Of a stretch of 64,000 bases of DNA, positions 40,477 through 47,651 are shown in pieces. This stretch comes from Bacteroides reticulotermitis JCM 10512. Its GTDB lineage: Bacteria > Bacteroidota > Bacteroidia > Bacteroidales > Bacteroidaceae. Numbering within the stretch: position 1 is the first letter of the stretch; each line of letters starts with the position of its first letter. The notes beneath the pieces were generated by a model. It had not been told where the DNA came from. It made no database searches and saw only the letters and a program-made list of their open reading frames with translations. Position numbers and translations under genes: made by a program. Location of the stretch: NCBI RefSeq assembly GCF_000517545.1, contig NZ_BAIV01000029.1:1-64000 (forward strand), written 5' to 3'.

Positions 40477-40504
40477 ACCTGCACCTGTTTTATCAGGTGC
40501 AGGT
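40477..40504 (-). terminator. Terminator of the first HU gene
   Basis: Eleven-base perfect arms ACCTGCACCTG/CAGGTGCAGGT with a 6-base loop, 7 bases beyond the HU stop at 40511. Confidence 0.65.
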
Positions 40505-40510
40505 TTTGAT

Positions 40511-40963
40511 TTACAGATTCTCGAGTGTTGTCGGGTCCGGAGCTTCTCCACCGCCTCCCTCTTCCGGTTTGGAAGGTTCGGTTTCGAGCTTTTGCACACT
40601 TACGTTGTGTAGCATCTCTTTAAACTTATAGCCTGGTGTGAAAATGATTTTCACCCTCCGGATTGTATCCGTGTCTACCTTCTCAGCAGTCTCTTGGCTT
40701 TCACAATTCATGCCCGGTCGGAAGCATCCGAAGTCCCCCAGTTGAACGGAGATACCTTTGTTGAGGTTGATACTCAAGGTATCTATCAGTGCGTCGAGTA
40801 CAAATTTAACCGCTCCGCTAGGTACCATGCCCACTTTGGTTATTTCATCGCATAAGCTTCGGAAATCCAAGGTATTCGTAATGAAGTTTTGTGCCACATA
40901 CTTTTCAGTTTTTGTTTTGTCGAAACCGAAAATTCTTTTTTTAATTACATACTTTAATGCCAT
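40511..40963 (-). CDS. HU-family (HU-HIG type) DNA-binding protein
   Basis: A 150-residue nucleoid-type protein of the Bacteroidota HU-HIG subfamily. It begins MALKYVIKKRIFGFDKTKTEK, and the HU core includes VLDALIDTLSINLNKGISVQLGDFG near 70-95 and a beta-arm ending RRVKIIFTPGYKFKEML. The C-terminal tail is Gly/Glu/Pro-rich (EEGGGGEAP). I chose the ATG at 40963, because the upstream ATG at 41050 would lie before the promoter box at 41022-41029. Such proteins bind and bend DNA. The target is unknown. Confidence 0.85.
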   Translation of the reverse strand: MALKYVIKKRIFGFDKTKTEKYVAQNFITNTLDFRSLCDEITKVGMVPSGAVKFVLDALIDTLSINLNKGISVQLGDFGCFRPGMNCESQETAEKVDTDTIRRVKIIFTPGYKFKEMLHNVSVQKLETEPSKPEEGGGGEAPDPTTLENL

Positions 40964-41021
40964 TTTAAATGATGTTTTTAAGTTACTAATTTTATTACCA
41001 TATCTCTTTGTGATCACGATA

Positions 41022-41029
41022 CAAATATA
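41022..41029 (-). promoter_or_regulatory. Bacteroidota -7 promoter box
   Basis: CAAATATA reads TATATTTG on the minus strand, 59 bases before the HU start at 40963, deciding that start. Confidence 0.55.
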
Positions 41030-41123
41030 CGACATATGGAAAACGTCCATGTGCTTTAATGAACGTCAATGATGCACATTGACGCACAATTTTGAAAAAA
41101 AATAGAGAATTAACTATTTGGCT

Positions 41124-41744
41124 CTATTGGGGAGGAGAAAAAACGTCTGATTTGCAATAAATACTCAGTTTTCCCAGCCCTTCACGCCGGATTATCCCTT
41201 CGGCAATGAAAGCATTGAGATCGGCTATCGCACATCTTTTATTCCGTCCGGTAAGCAGGCAGTAGCTTGTCCGGCTGATGAACAGATGCGTTTTGAAATA
41301 CTCGGCAAGTCGTTCGATACACATCGGACGGGAAATGCCACCCTGTTTTGACTGAGGGGAAGTTTCCCGGCGTTGCAACCTCATTTGCCGGCCTACTTCC
41401 CTTCTGCATACCCGGCTTGCCCGGAAGTTGATACTTTTCAGTTTGACGGAGGATACCCGGACCTTTTTCTTATCATACACCGGTGGGCATTGCAGGGAGG
41501 CGGAGAAGAAACCCAGTTTGCCCAATTCTACATTCCATCCATTGGCCAGCAAGTCGCAAGTCTCATTGGCAAAAGCTTCCATGGCACCTGCCAGCAGGCT
41601 TCGGCTGATGCCCGTAAACTTATGTACGCGGTCTAAAAACTCTTCCTGCCCGACAGTCCCTTTGAGCACGATTCGGGCGTGTAAAGGTTGCTGTGCTCCA
41701 TCCTCTGCGGGCGGGTTCTCAAATAAATCATATACGGCACTCAT
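41124..41744 (-). CDS. HU-HIG-like DNA-binding protein with extra C-terminal winged-helix-like domain
   Basis: A 206-residue protein. Residues about 25-115 form an HU-like core (GTVGQEEFLDRVHKFTGIS then NGWNVELGKLGFFSA, the alpha-alpha-beta HU pattern). Residues 135-206 add a helical, basic domain with CIERLAEYFKTHLFISRTSY and LTGRNKRCAIADLNAFIAEG, which resembles a winged helix-turn-helix. It is thus a two-domain DNA binder. It lies upstream of the simpler HU gene. Its roughly 130-base leader contains a 22-bp-phased palindromic repeat array (41780-41861), a possible site of self-binding. Function otherwise unknown. Confidence 0.75.
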   Translation of the reverse strand: MSAVYDLFENPPAEDGAQQPLHARIVLKGTVGQEEFLDRVHKFTGISRSLLAGAMEAFANETCDLLANGWNVELGKLGFFSASLQCPPVYDKKKVRVSSVKLKSINFRASRVCRREVGRQMRLQRRETSPQSKQGGISRPMCIERLAEYFKTHLFISRTSYCLLTGRNKRCAIADLNAFIAEGIIRREGLGKLSIYCKSDVFSPPQ

Positions 41745-41779
41745 ACGCTAAAAATAATTAGTTAGGTTACTACTTTGGA

Positions 41780-41861
41780 TTCGTTCGACCCGGGTTGATG
41801 TTTCGTTCCACCTAGGTCGGTGTTTGGTCCGACCCGGGTATTTGTTTCGTTCCACCCGGGT
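41780..41861. repeat. Array of four 22-bp-phased palindromic repeats
   Basis: Four copies of TTCGTTCSACCCGGGT-like 16-mers start at 41780, 41802, 41824 and 41846, exactly 22 bases apart. Each has an ACCCGGGT (or ACCTAGGT) palindromic core, and the last copy continues into CGAACGAA, completing a larger palindrome. The array lies between the HU-like gene start and its promoter box, inside its 5' leader. Confidence 0.85.
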
Positions 41862-41882
41862 CGAACGAATTAGTTGATAGAG

Positions 41883-41890
41883 CAAAGGTA
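41883..41890 (-). promoter_or_regulatory. Bacteroidota -7 promoter box
   Basis: CAAAGGTA reads TACCTTTG on the minus strand, 139 bases before the HU-like gene start at 41744, just upstream of the repeat array. Confidence 0.55.
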
Positions 41891-41951
41891 GTTAGCCGAT
41901 AGGGTGTAGGAGTGCTTTAGCGGTGGTCTGCTCCTGTAATTTTTAGTGTGG

Positions 41952-42503
41952 CTATTGAATGGCGTTGTGAAATACGCCACCGACGAGCGTCAGGTATTCC
42001 GGCATCTTGCCATTCTCGCTCCATTTTAGCTCGATGTTCAGCAATTGGGAGGTAGTCTTACCAATGTCGAAACCACAAGACTCCAATGACGGGCGAGCCA
42101 ATTCAGGGTAGGGGCAGGGCTTACCTTCGATGCGGGTACAGGAAGGGCAAACGATGCAAAACCCGGCGAAGAAAGCGCGTCCCTGATACTGCTTCTCCAG
42201 TCTGAGTAAGCGAGCATCCATCGACAAGCGTTCCGTCTTCATCAGTTCGGCTCCATACGTAATGGGATCTGTAATCTCTTGGGGGTGCAGCGGCGTGATC
42301 TTGGAGGCTAGTATAAAGGCAGTCTGGTACAGATAATGGTCTACATTGAAACTGAATGGCGGACAGGCCCAGCAAGTGTCATAGCGGCGGCATTGTTGGC
42401 AGAAACCCATAAACTTCTCAGCATCCCGGTATTGAGCCATAAAGTCGGCTACGGGAATTATGACCGAAAATTCTTCGGCTAGGTAGTCTTCATTTATTTT
42501 CAT
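41952..42503 (-). CDS. DUF2284 Cys-rich metal-binding protein
   Basis: A 183-residue soluble protein of the DUF2284 family. Two Cys-rich clusters are visible: FCQQCRRYDTCWACPPFSF near residues 34-52 and FCIVCPSCTRIEGKPCPYP near 117-135. The family was annotated as predicted metal-binding; the cysteines probably hold a metal or an Fe-S cluster. It is divergent from cobO, separated by 49 bases, within the B12 region. That makes a link to corrinoid or metal metabolism possible but unproven. A TAnnTTTG box ends only 5 bases before the ATG, which would make the mRNA almost leaderless. Confidence 0.82.
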   Translation of the reverse strand: MKINEDYLAEEFSVIIPVADFMAQYRDAEKFMGFCQQCRRYDTCWACPPFSFNVDHYLYQTAFILASKITPLHPQEITDPITYGAELMKTERLSMDARLLRLEKQYQGRAFFAGFCIVCPSCTRIEGKPCPYPELARPSLESCGFDIGKTTSQLLNIELKWSENGKMPEYLTLVGGVFHNAIQ

Positions 42504-42507
42504 ATCA

Positions 42508-42515
42508 CAAAGATA
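42508..42515 (-). promoter_or_regulatory. Possible -7 box for DUF2284 gene
   Basis: CAAAGATA reads TATCTTTG on the minus strand but lies only 5 bases before the start codon, which would imply a near-leaderless message or a later start. Confidence 0.4.
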
Positions 42516-42520
42516 AAGTT

Positions 42521-42528
42521 TATTTTTG
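42521..42528 (+). promoter_or_regulatory. Bacteroidota -7 promoter box for cobO
   Basis: TATTTTTG, 24 bases before the cobO ATG at 42553. No cobalamin riboswitch fits in this short leader. Confidence 0.55.
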
Positions 42529-42552
42529 TACAGTCACTAGCATTTACACCGA

Positions 42553-43067
42553 ATGGAAAAAGGATATATTCACGTTTACACAGGCGATGGAAAAGGAAAG
42601 ACAACGGCTGCTTTCGGATTGGCTGTACGTGCCTTTGTGCCGGGAAGCACGTCTTCGTCGGGCAATTTGTCAAGAGTATGCAGTACCACGAAACCCGTAT
42701 GGTTGAGAAATTCGAGCATATATGTATTGAACAGTTCGGCAACGGCTGTATGCTGACCCGTGAGGTTGATCAGGAAGATATCCGCATGGCTCGTAAGGGG
42801 TTGGAACGATGTGAGCAGATCTTGCTGGCGGACGAATATGAGATTGTGATTCTGGATGAGTTGACTATTGCGTTGTATCTAGGCCTGCTGGAACTGGCAG
42901 ACGTGCAGAAGCTTCTGCACAGCAAACGTCCGGAAACCGAATTGATCATTACCGGACGTTATGCTCCGCAAGAGCTGATTGAAATGGCTGACTTGGTTAC
43001 AGAGATGCGTGAAGTAAAGCATTACTATACCCAAGGTGTATTGTCACGAGACGGAATCGATCGTTAA
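42553..43067 (+). CDS. cobO: Corrinoid adenosyltransferase CobO/BtuR (one frameshift)
   Basis: Transfers the 5'-deoxyadenosyl group from ATP to cob(I)alamin or cob(I)yrinic acid a,c-diamide, making the AdoCbl coenzyme. The N-terminus IHVYTGDGKGKTTAAFG is the P-loop (GDGKGKTTAA) diagnostic of the CobA/CobO/BtuR family, and VILDELTIAL near residue 96 is the Walker-B-like block. After VRAFV the frame is lost. One G missing at about 42639 would restore VAGKHVFVGQFVKSMQYHE, giving 171 residues with frame closure. Co-location with B12 uptake genes and nrdJ is consistent with coenzyme supply. Confidence 0.93.
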
Positions 43068-44191
43068 CCCCATACCTCGGCCGCTATTTCGCGTACGAGT
43101 GCTACTTTATTCCACTGTTCTTCTTCGGTGAGGATGTTGCCTTCTTCTGTTGAGGCGAATCCGCATTGAGGGCTTAAATAAAGCCGATCGAGTGGTACGT
43201 ATTGAGTTGCCTCCTGAATACGCTGTTTGATCTGTTCTTTCTCTTCCAATTGTGGATGCTTAGAGGTTATGAGACCCAATACCACGTGTTTGTTTTCCGG
43301 TACAAAGCGGAGAGGCTCGAATCCTCCGGCACGCTCTGTGTCAAACTCCAAATAGTAAGCATGTACGTTCTCTTTGGCGAACAGAGACTCTGCTACCGGT
43401 TCGTAACTTCCCGAACCTGCCCAAGTAGAGTGGTAGTTACCTCGGCAAACATGCGTGTTGATTACCAAATCTTCCGGTAAATCGGCGATCGCTTCATTGT
43501 TCAATCTCACATACAGGGCTTGCAAGGCTTTCACCTGTTCGGCATCGGCTGTCACCCCTTTGGCTGCCATGTACTCGCGGCTGCAAAGCATTCCCCAGGT
43601 ACAGTCGTCCAATTGGATATTCCGGCAACCCAGTTCGTAGAACTTTCGTATGCTTTTTTGGTAAGCGTCTGCGATGTCACTGTACAGTTCCTCTTCGTCG
43701 GTATAGAAGTCGGCAATGGCGTGTTGGTTGCCCGGCCAGCTCAGTGCCATGTAGAATTGTGACGGAGAGGGAATGGTTTGCTTCGTCAAGACCTCATTGC
43801 CTGCTACTTGACTGGCAAATGTGAAATGCTCGAAGAAGGGATGATTCGGATTGAAACGAACCTTACCGGATAGAGAAGCTGACTCCGCACGGGTCTCTTC
43901 ATCGTGAAACTTATATCCCTGTTCGGCCTTTTGGTATTCCACACCTTCAAATCCCCAGAAGAAATCGAGGTGCCACCAACTGCGACGGAACTCTCCGTCG
44001 GTGACGCATTGCAGACCGGCTGCTTTTTCCTTTCCGATAAGTTCGGTGATGCATTTATCCTCCACAGCTTTCAATTCTTCTGCCGTAATTTTATGCTCCT
44101 GATAGTCGGCACGTGCCTTTTTCAACTCTTCCGGACGCAGGAAACTACCTACGATATCTGCCCGAAAGGGTGCGTTGTTTTTATTTCCCAT
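43064..44191 (-). CDS. MetE C-terminal-like (YxjG/YxjH type) methyltransferase family protein
   Basis: A 375-residue TIM-barrel protein homologous to the catalytic half of cobalamin-independent methionine synthase. RADIVGSFLRPEELKKA opens the protein, and CVTDGEFRRSWWHLDFFWG is near residue 60. The zinc-ligand blocks are NTHVCRGNYHSTW near 243 (His, Cys) and LYLSPQCGFAST near 342 (Cys). It is half the length of full MetE and belongs to the YxjG/YxjH group, whose methyl donor and acceptor are not well defined. It could serve methionine synthesis when B12 is scarce, which would fit the neighbourhood, but no riboswitch precedes it. It overlaps the cobO stop by 4 bases in convergent orientation. 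Confidence 0.85.
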   Translation of the reverse strand: MGNKNNAPFRADIVGSFLRPEELKKARADYQEHKITAEELKAVEDKCITELIGKEKAAGLQCVTDGEFRRSWWHLDFFWGFEGVEYQKAEQGYKFHDEETRAESASLSGKVRFNPNHPFFEHFTFASQVAGNEVLTKQTIPSPSQFYMALSWPGNQHAIADFYTDEEELYSDIADAYQKSIRKFYELGCRNIQLDDCTWGMLCSREYMAAKGVTADAEQVKALQALYVRLNNEAIADLPEDLVINTHVCRGNYHSTWAGSGSYEPVAESLFAKENVHAYYLEFDTERAGGFEPLRFVPENKHVVLGLITSKHPQLEEKEQIKQRIQEATQYVPLDRLYLSPQCGFASTEEGNILTEEEQWNKVALVREIAAEVWG

Positions 44192-44210
44192 TGTTTTGCT
44201 TTTTTCTCTA

Positions 44211-44218
44211 CAAAGGTA
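44211..44218 (-). promoter_or_regulatory. Bacteroidota -7 promoter box
   Basis: CAAAGGTA reads TACCTTTG on the minus strand, 20 bases before the MetE-like gene. Confidence 0.6.
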
Positions 44219-44269
44219 TGTCTCGTGGAAATAAAATCTAATAGCCTGTTTGAAGTTGGATTATTTTTC

Positions 44270-44277
44270 TAATTTTG
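44270..44277 (+). promoter_or_regulatory. Bacteroidota -7 promoter box
   Basis: TAATTTTG, 67 bases before the Lrp-type gene start. Confidence 0.5.
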
Positions 44278-44343
44278 CGCTTGTATTGAAGTATAAACTA
44301 TAAAATAATTCTGTAAGTACAGGATGGATGAGAATAATATTCT

Positions 44344-44814
44344 ATGGAGAAGTTAGATGCGATTGATTTGAAGATTCTAAAGGCTTTGCAGGCAAATGCG
44401 AAATTGACAACCAAAGAGTTGGCTTCGGCCGTAAATTTGTCGGCTACCCCGGTGTTCGAACGTCAGAAACGCTTGGAGCGCGAAGGGTTTATCAAACGAT
44501 ATTCAGTAGTCTTGGATGCCGATAAGTTAGGAAACAGCTTCATTGTATTCTGCAACATTCGCCTGAAGCAGCACAGCAAAGAGTACGGACAGCAATTCAT
44601 GGCAGCCATCGAAACGATCAAAGAAATCACCGAATGCTATAACACATCCGGTGATTACGATTTTATGATGAAGATTTATGTACGCGACATGAAACACTAC
44701 CAGGACTTTATCCTCAATACGCTGGGTACTATCGAATGCATCGGCAGCCTGCACAGCGTGTTTGCCATAGGCGAGGTGAAGCCGTTTAGCGGTATTCCCC
44801 TGCCGGAGCAGTAG
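44344..44814 (+). CDS. Lrp/AsnC-family transcriptional regulator
   Basis: A 156-residue feast/famine regulator. The N-terminal winged HTH reads LDAIDLKILKALQANAKLTT then LSATPVFERQKRLEREGFI. The C-terminal RAM/AsnC ligand-binding domain contains ITECYNTSGDYDFMMKIYV near 100. Such proteins form octamers that sense amino acids. It is divergent from the MetE-like gene, with 152 bases between starts. Control of that gene in response to methionine or another amino acid is a reasonable inference but not shown by the sequence. Confidence 0.9.
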   Translation: MEKLDAIDLKILKALQANAKLTTKELASAVNLSATPVFERQKRLEREGFIKRYSVVLDADKLGNSFIVFCNIRLKQHSKEYGQQFMAAIETIKEITECYNTSGDYDFMMKIYVRDMKHYQDFILNTLGTIECIGSLHSVFAIGEVKPFSGIPLPEQ

Positions 44815-44823
44815 CTGGTTGAG

Positions 44824-46509
44824 CTAGCCCAATGCCAGAATCAGCAATTGGGCAGTCAGTACCCGCAGGAACATAGTCAGCGGATAAACAGTTGCGTAGC
44901 CCACTGCCGGAGCATCGCAGGAAGTCTGGTCATTCGAATAGGCCAATGCCGGAGGATCTGTCGTAGATCCCGCGATAACTCCCATCAAGGTGAAATAGTT
45001 CAGTTTGCAGTACCATCTTCCGATCATACCTACGATAAGTAAAGGTAGAACGGTGATAATTACCCCATAGCCAACCCATATATATCCGCCGCCATAGATT
45101 ACGGTGTCGATAAAGCCTTCTCCGGCACCCAGTCCCACACAGGCTAAGAAGAGTGCGATACCGATTTCGCGCAACATCAGGTTGGCACTCATGGTCGTGT
45201 ATGTGATAAGTTTGAGTTTCGGGCCGAAGCAGCTGATTAGAATCGAAACGATAAGCGGGCCGCCTGCCAATCCCAACTTGACCGGTTGCGGAATGCCGGG
45301 GAAAGCAAACGGTATACTACCCAGAATACAACCTAGCGCAATCCCGATAAAGATAGGGATCAGGTTCGGATGATTCAAACGTTTCAACGAGTTACCGAGC
45401 ACCTTTTCCGCATGGCTAACCGACAGTTCGGTTCCAACCACCGTAACCCGGTCGCCCATTTGTAAGTGTAGGTTCGGCGAAGCGACCAAGTCCACCCCCG
45501 AACGATTAATCCGGGTAATATTCGCCCCGAAGTTATTTCGTATTCTAAGTTGCGAAAGCGTCTTTCCGTTCAGTTCCGGTTTGGTAATCAGAATGCGTCG
45601 GGAAATCAGTTCTTTGTTCAGGTCATTCCACTCCATCTGCGTCTCCTTGCCGAAGAAGATCGTGATTGCCTCCATATCTATCGGGTTGGCAATAACCAGA
45701 ATAATATCTCCTACATTCAATACAGTCTCCGAGTTGACCAGCTCCGTTACCCCTCCTTCGCGGTGGCGTATGCGTGATATGACGAATTTGCGATTCACCA
45801 GCGGGCCAAGCTCTTTAATAATGAGTCCGTCGATCGCCTCATTTCTCACCTCGATAGAGGTTGGGCGAACGGTCAGTTCTTGCAGATGGCCCAGACCTTT
45901 CTGAGCCTCTTCCTCTTCGCGAGTCGTGTTGATGCGGAGGATATATTTCAGGAAAATGAGTGATAGGATAATACCTACAACACCCAACGGGTAGCTGACC
46001 GCATAGCCCATGGCTATTTCGGGAGCATCGATCCCTCGTAAATCACTGTTGGCTTGTTGGGCAGCACCCAGACCGGGGGTATTGGTTACCGCACCCGACA
46101 AGATACCTACCATGGTCGTGATAGGCGTCCCTGTTACAAAATGCAGGATAACCGTGATCGCTACTCCGAGGAATACCACCAAAGCAGCCAGCATATTTAA
46201 GGTGAAACCACCCTTCTTAAATGCTGAAAAAAAGCCCGGCCCGACTTGCAGGCCGATTGAGTAAACAAATAAGATTAATCCGAATTCTTTTAGGAAATGG
46301 AGTAGGTGCTCATCCAGGTTCAGGTTGAAATGGCCGAACGCGATGCCGACAAATAGAATCCAGGTAACCCCGAGAGAAACACCCCATACTTTTATTTTTC
46401 CCAGCATGATGCCGAATGCTATGACAAGCGACAAAATTAAAACAGAGTGCGCCACCCCGCCTCCCCATAAATTGGGGTAACCTTCGAATAAATTTCTTAG
46501 AACTTCCAT
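44824..46509 (-). CDS. YidE/AspT-type membrane transporter under a cobalamin riboswitch
   Basis: A 561-residue inner-membrane protein of the AspT/YidE/YbjL duplicated-transporter family. An N-terminal half of about 5-6 helices (with GAVTNTPGLGAAQQA near 139) is followed by two cytosolic TrkA-C/RCK_C domains (about 205-375). A second membrane half contains GSTTDPPALAYS near 510, mirroring the first-half motif. Characterised AspT members exchange aspartate and alanine; most others have no known substrate. Its leader contains a complete cobalamin riboswitch (46655-46815), so it should be repressed by B12. This places it in B12-responsive transport. A close paralogue lies at the right edge. Confidence 0.85.
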   Translation of the reverse strand: MEVLRNLFEGYPNLWGGGVAHSVLILSLVIAFGIMLGKIKVWGVSLGVTWILFVGIAFGHFNLNLDEHLLHFLKEFGLILFVYSIGLQVGPGFFSAFKKGGFTLNMLAALVVFLGVAITVILHFVTGTPITTMVGILSGAVTNTPGLGAAQQANSDLRGIDAPEIAMGYAVSYPLGVVGIILSLIFLKYILRINTTREEEEAQKGLGHLQELTVRPTSIEVRNEAIDGLIIKELGPLVNRKFVISRIRHREGGVTELVNSETVLNVGDIILVIANPIDMEAITIFFGKETQMEWNDLNKELISRRILITKPELNGKTLSQLRIRNNFGANITRINRSGVDLVASPNLHLQMGDRVTVVGTELSVSHAEKVLGNSLKRLNHPNLIPIFIGIALGCILGSIPFAFPGIPQPVKLGLAGGPLIVSILISCFGPKLKLITYTTMSANLMLREIGIALFLACVGLGAGEGFIDTVIYGGGYIWVGYGVIITVLPLLIVGMIGRWYCKLNYFTLMGVIAGSTTDPPALAYSNDQTSCDAPAVGYATVYPLTMFLRVLTAQLLILALG

Positions 46510-46654
46510 CGTTATTTATATTATGAATACATATGTATGCCATTACGTAAACCGCCCGAAGAATATATCTTCAAGTACGGCTTCTTAGAAACGGTTACTT
46601 AATAGTCGGCTGTTTTCCTATCCCACGAGTGAAGACAGCTTTTCAGACATTGAA

Positions 46655-46815
46655 CGGCAGGTCTTCTGACTGGCTCCCTGCTTGGTGCCTTCCCGGATAT
46701 TAGTCCAGTGCAGGAGTATTACCAAGAGTTGTATGGAGTTTCACAGCAGCGGGACTGTTCGGGATTTACACCCGATTCCCTTTTAATTTGGATAGCTAAA
46801 GGCCACCCAAAACCG
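46655..46815 (-). promoter_or_regulatory. Cobalamin riboswitch A
   Basis: On the minus strand, in order: AAAAGGGAATCGGGTGTAA, CCCGAACAGTCCCGCTGCTG, CCACTG-type core (GCACTGG here), GGGAAGGC, then GTCAGAAGACCTGCC. This is the standard order of the B12-box riboswitch. It lies 146 bases upstream of the YidE/AspT-type gene and downstream of btuD, so it can only control the transporter. Confidence 0.9.
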
Positions 46816-46824
46816 ATTCGGTGA

Positions 46825-46832
46825 CAAAGATA
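46825..46832 (-). promoter_or_regulatory. -7 promoter box of riboswitch A
   Basis: CAAAGATA reads TATCTTTG on the minus strand, directly upstream of riboswitch A. It proves a separate transcript from the btu operon in principle. Confidence 0.65.
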
Positions 46833-46877
46833 GCCATTAATCGGGAATCATCACCATTTATGCGGAAAGAATCTTTT

Positions 46878-47651
46878 TTAGGGAATTTTACCTGTTTCGG
46901 TGACGCGGACGCGCATCTCCTGGGGATCGAACGTGATGGAATCGTTGCGAAACAGGCGTTCGATATGCCCGCTTTTGACCATCTCCGAAGTAGGTAAACT
47001 ATAGAGTCGCGGGTTGTCAATCAGCATAATTGTGCTACAGAGCGAGAGAGCAATGTCCAGGTCGTGTGTAGAGAATACAATGCACTTTCGAGCATTCTCG
47101 GCTAAGGATTTCAGGAGTAGGCAAAGTTCGTACCGGTTGGGTAAGTCCAGAAAAGCGGTAGGTTCGTCGAGTAAGATAACCGGCGTATCTTGCGCCAGTG
47201 CCCGCGCTATCATAATGCGCTGACATTCACCGTCGGACATCTTATCCATCGTTTTGCCGGCATAATCACTCATTCCTACCAGGCGCATGGCCTCGGTCAC
47301 CCGTTCCCGGTCTTCTTCTTGCAGGCGGCCCACCCAGTTGGTATACGGAGCACGTCCCAAAGAAACCACATCCTCGCAACTGAGATTAGCTATGCGCACT
47401 TTATCGGTCGTCACGAAACTGATCTTACGAGCCAGCTCTTCCGGTTTGAGACGAGCCACCTGCTTACCATCCAGGAGGATTTCCCCTTCCTGCGGTTTCT
47501 CCAAGCCCATAACGGCCCGAAGCAGCGTGCTCTTGCCCGTACCGTTGCGTCCCAGTAGGGCAACGAGTTGTCCGGTTGCTATCTCGGTGGAAACTTTATC
47601 CAGCAGGATGTGTTGGCCATAACCTAATGTCAGATCTTTGAGCTCAATCAT
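46878..47651 (-). CDS. btuD: Corrinoid ABC transporter ATPase
   Basis: The nucleotide-binding subunit that powers B12 import with BtuC and BtuF. The 257 residues include Walker A GRNGTGKST near 35, Q-loop region SFVTTDK near 78, the ABC signature MSDGECQRIMIARAL near 137, Walker B VILLDEPTAF near 160 and the switch His in FSTHDLDIA near 195. It belongs to the FecE/BtuD/HmuV group. Its ATG overlaps the btuC stop by 4 bases, indicating translational coupling. Iron-siderophore or haem import is the main alternative for such proteins, but the riboswitch and btuG context favours corrinoids. Confidence 0.9.
   Translation of the reverse strand: MIELKDLTLGYGQHILLDKVSTEIATGQLVALLGRNGTGKSTLLRAVMGLEKPQEGEILLDGKQVARLKPEELARKISFVTTDKVRIANLSCEDVVSLGRAPYTNWVGRLQEEDRERVTEAMRLVGMSDYAGKTMDKMSDGECQRIMIARALAQDTPVILLDEPTAFLDLPNRYELCLLLKSLAENARKCIVFSTHDLDIALSLCSTIMLIDNPRLYSLPTSEMVKSGHIERLFRNDSITFDPQEMRVRVTETGKIP

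Noticed and set aside
41780..41861. CRISPR array
   Set aside because: Units are 16 bp with 6-bp spacers, degenerate and palindromic, with no cas genes nearby.
46655..46877. Riboswitch A as part of the btuD leader
   Set aside because: It lies downstream of the btuD stop on the same strand and points toward the YidE/AspT-type gene, so it cannot control btuD.
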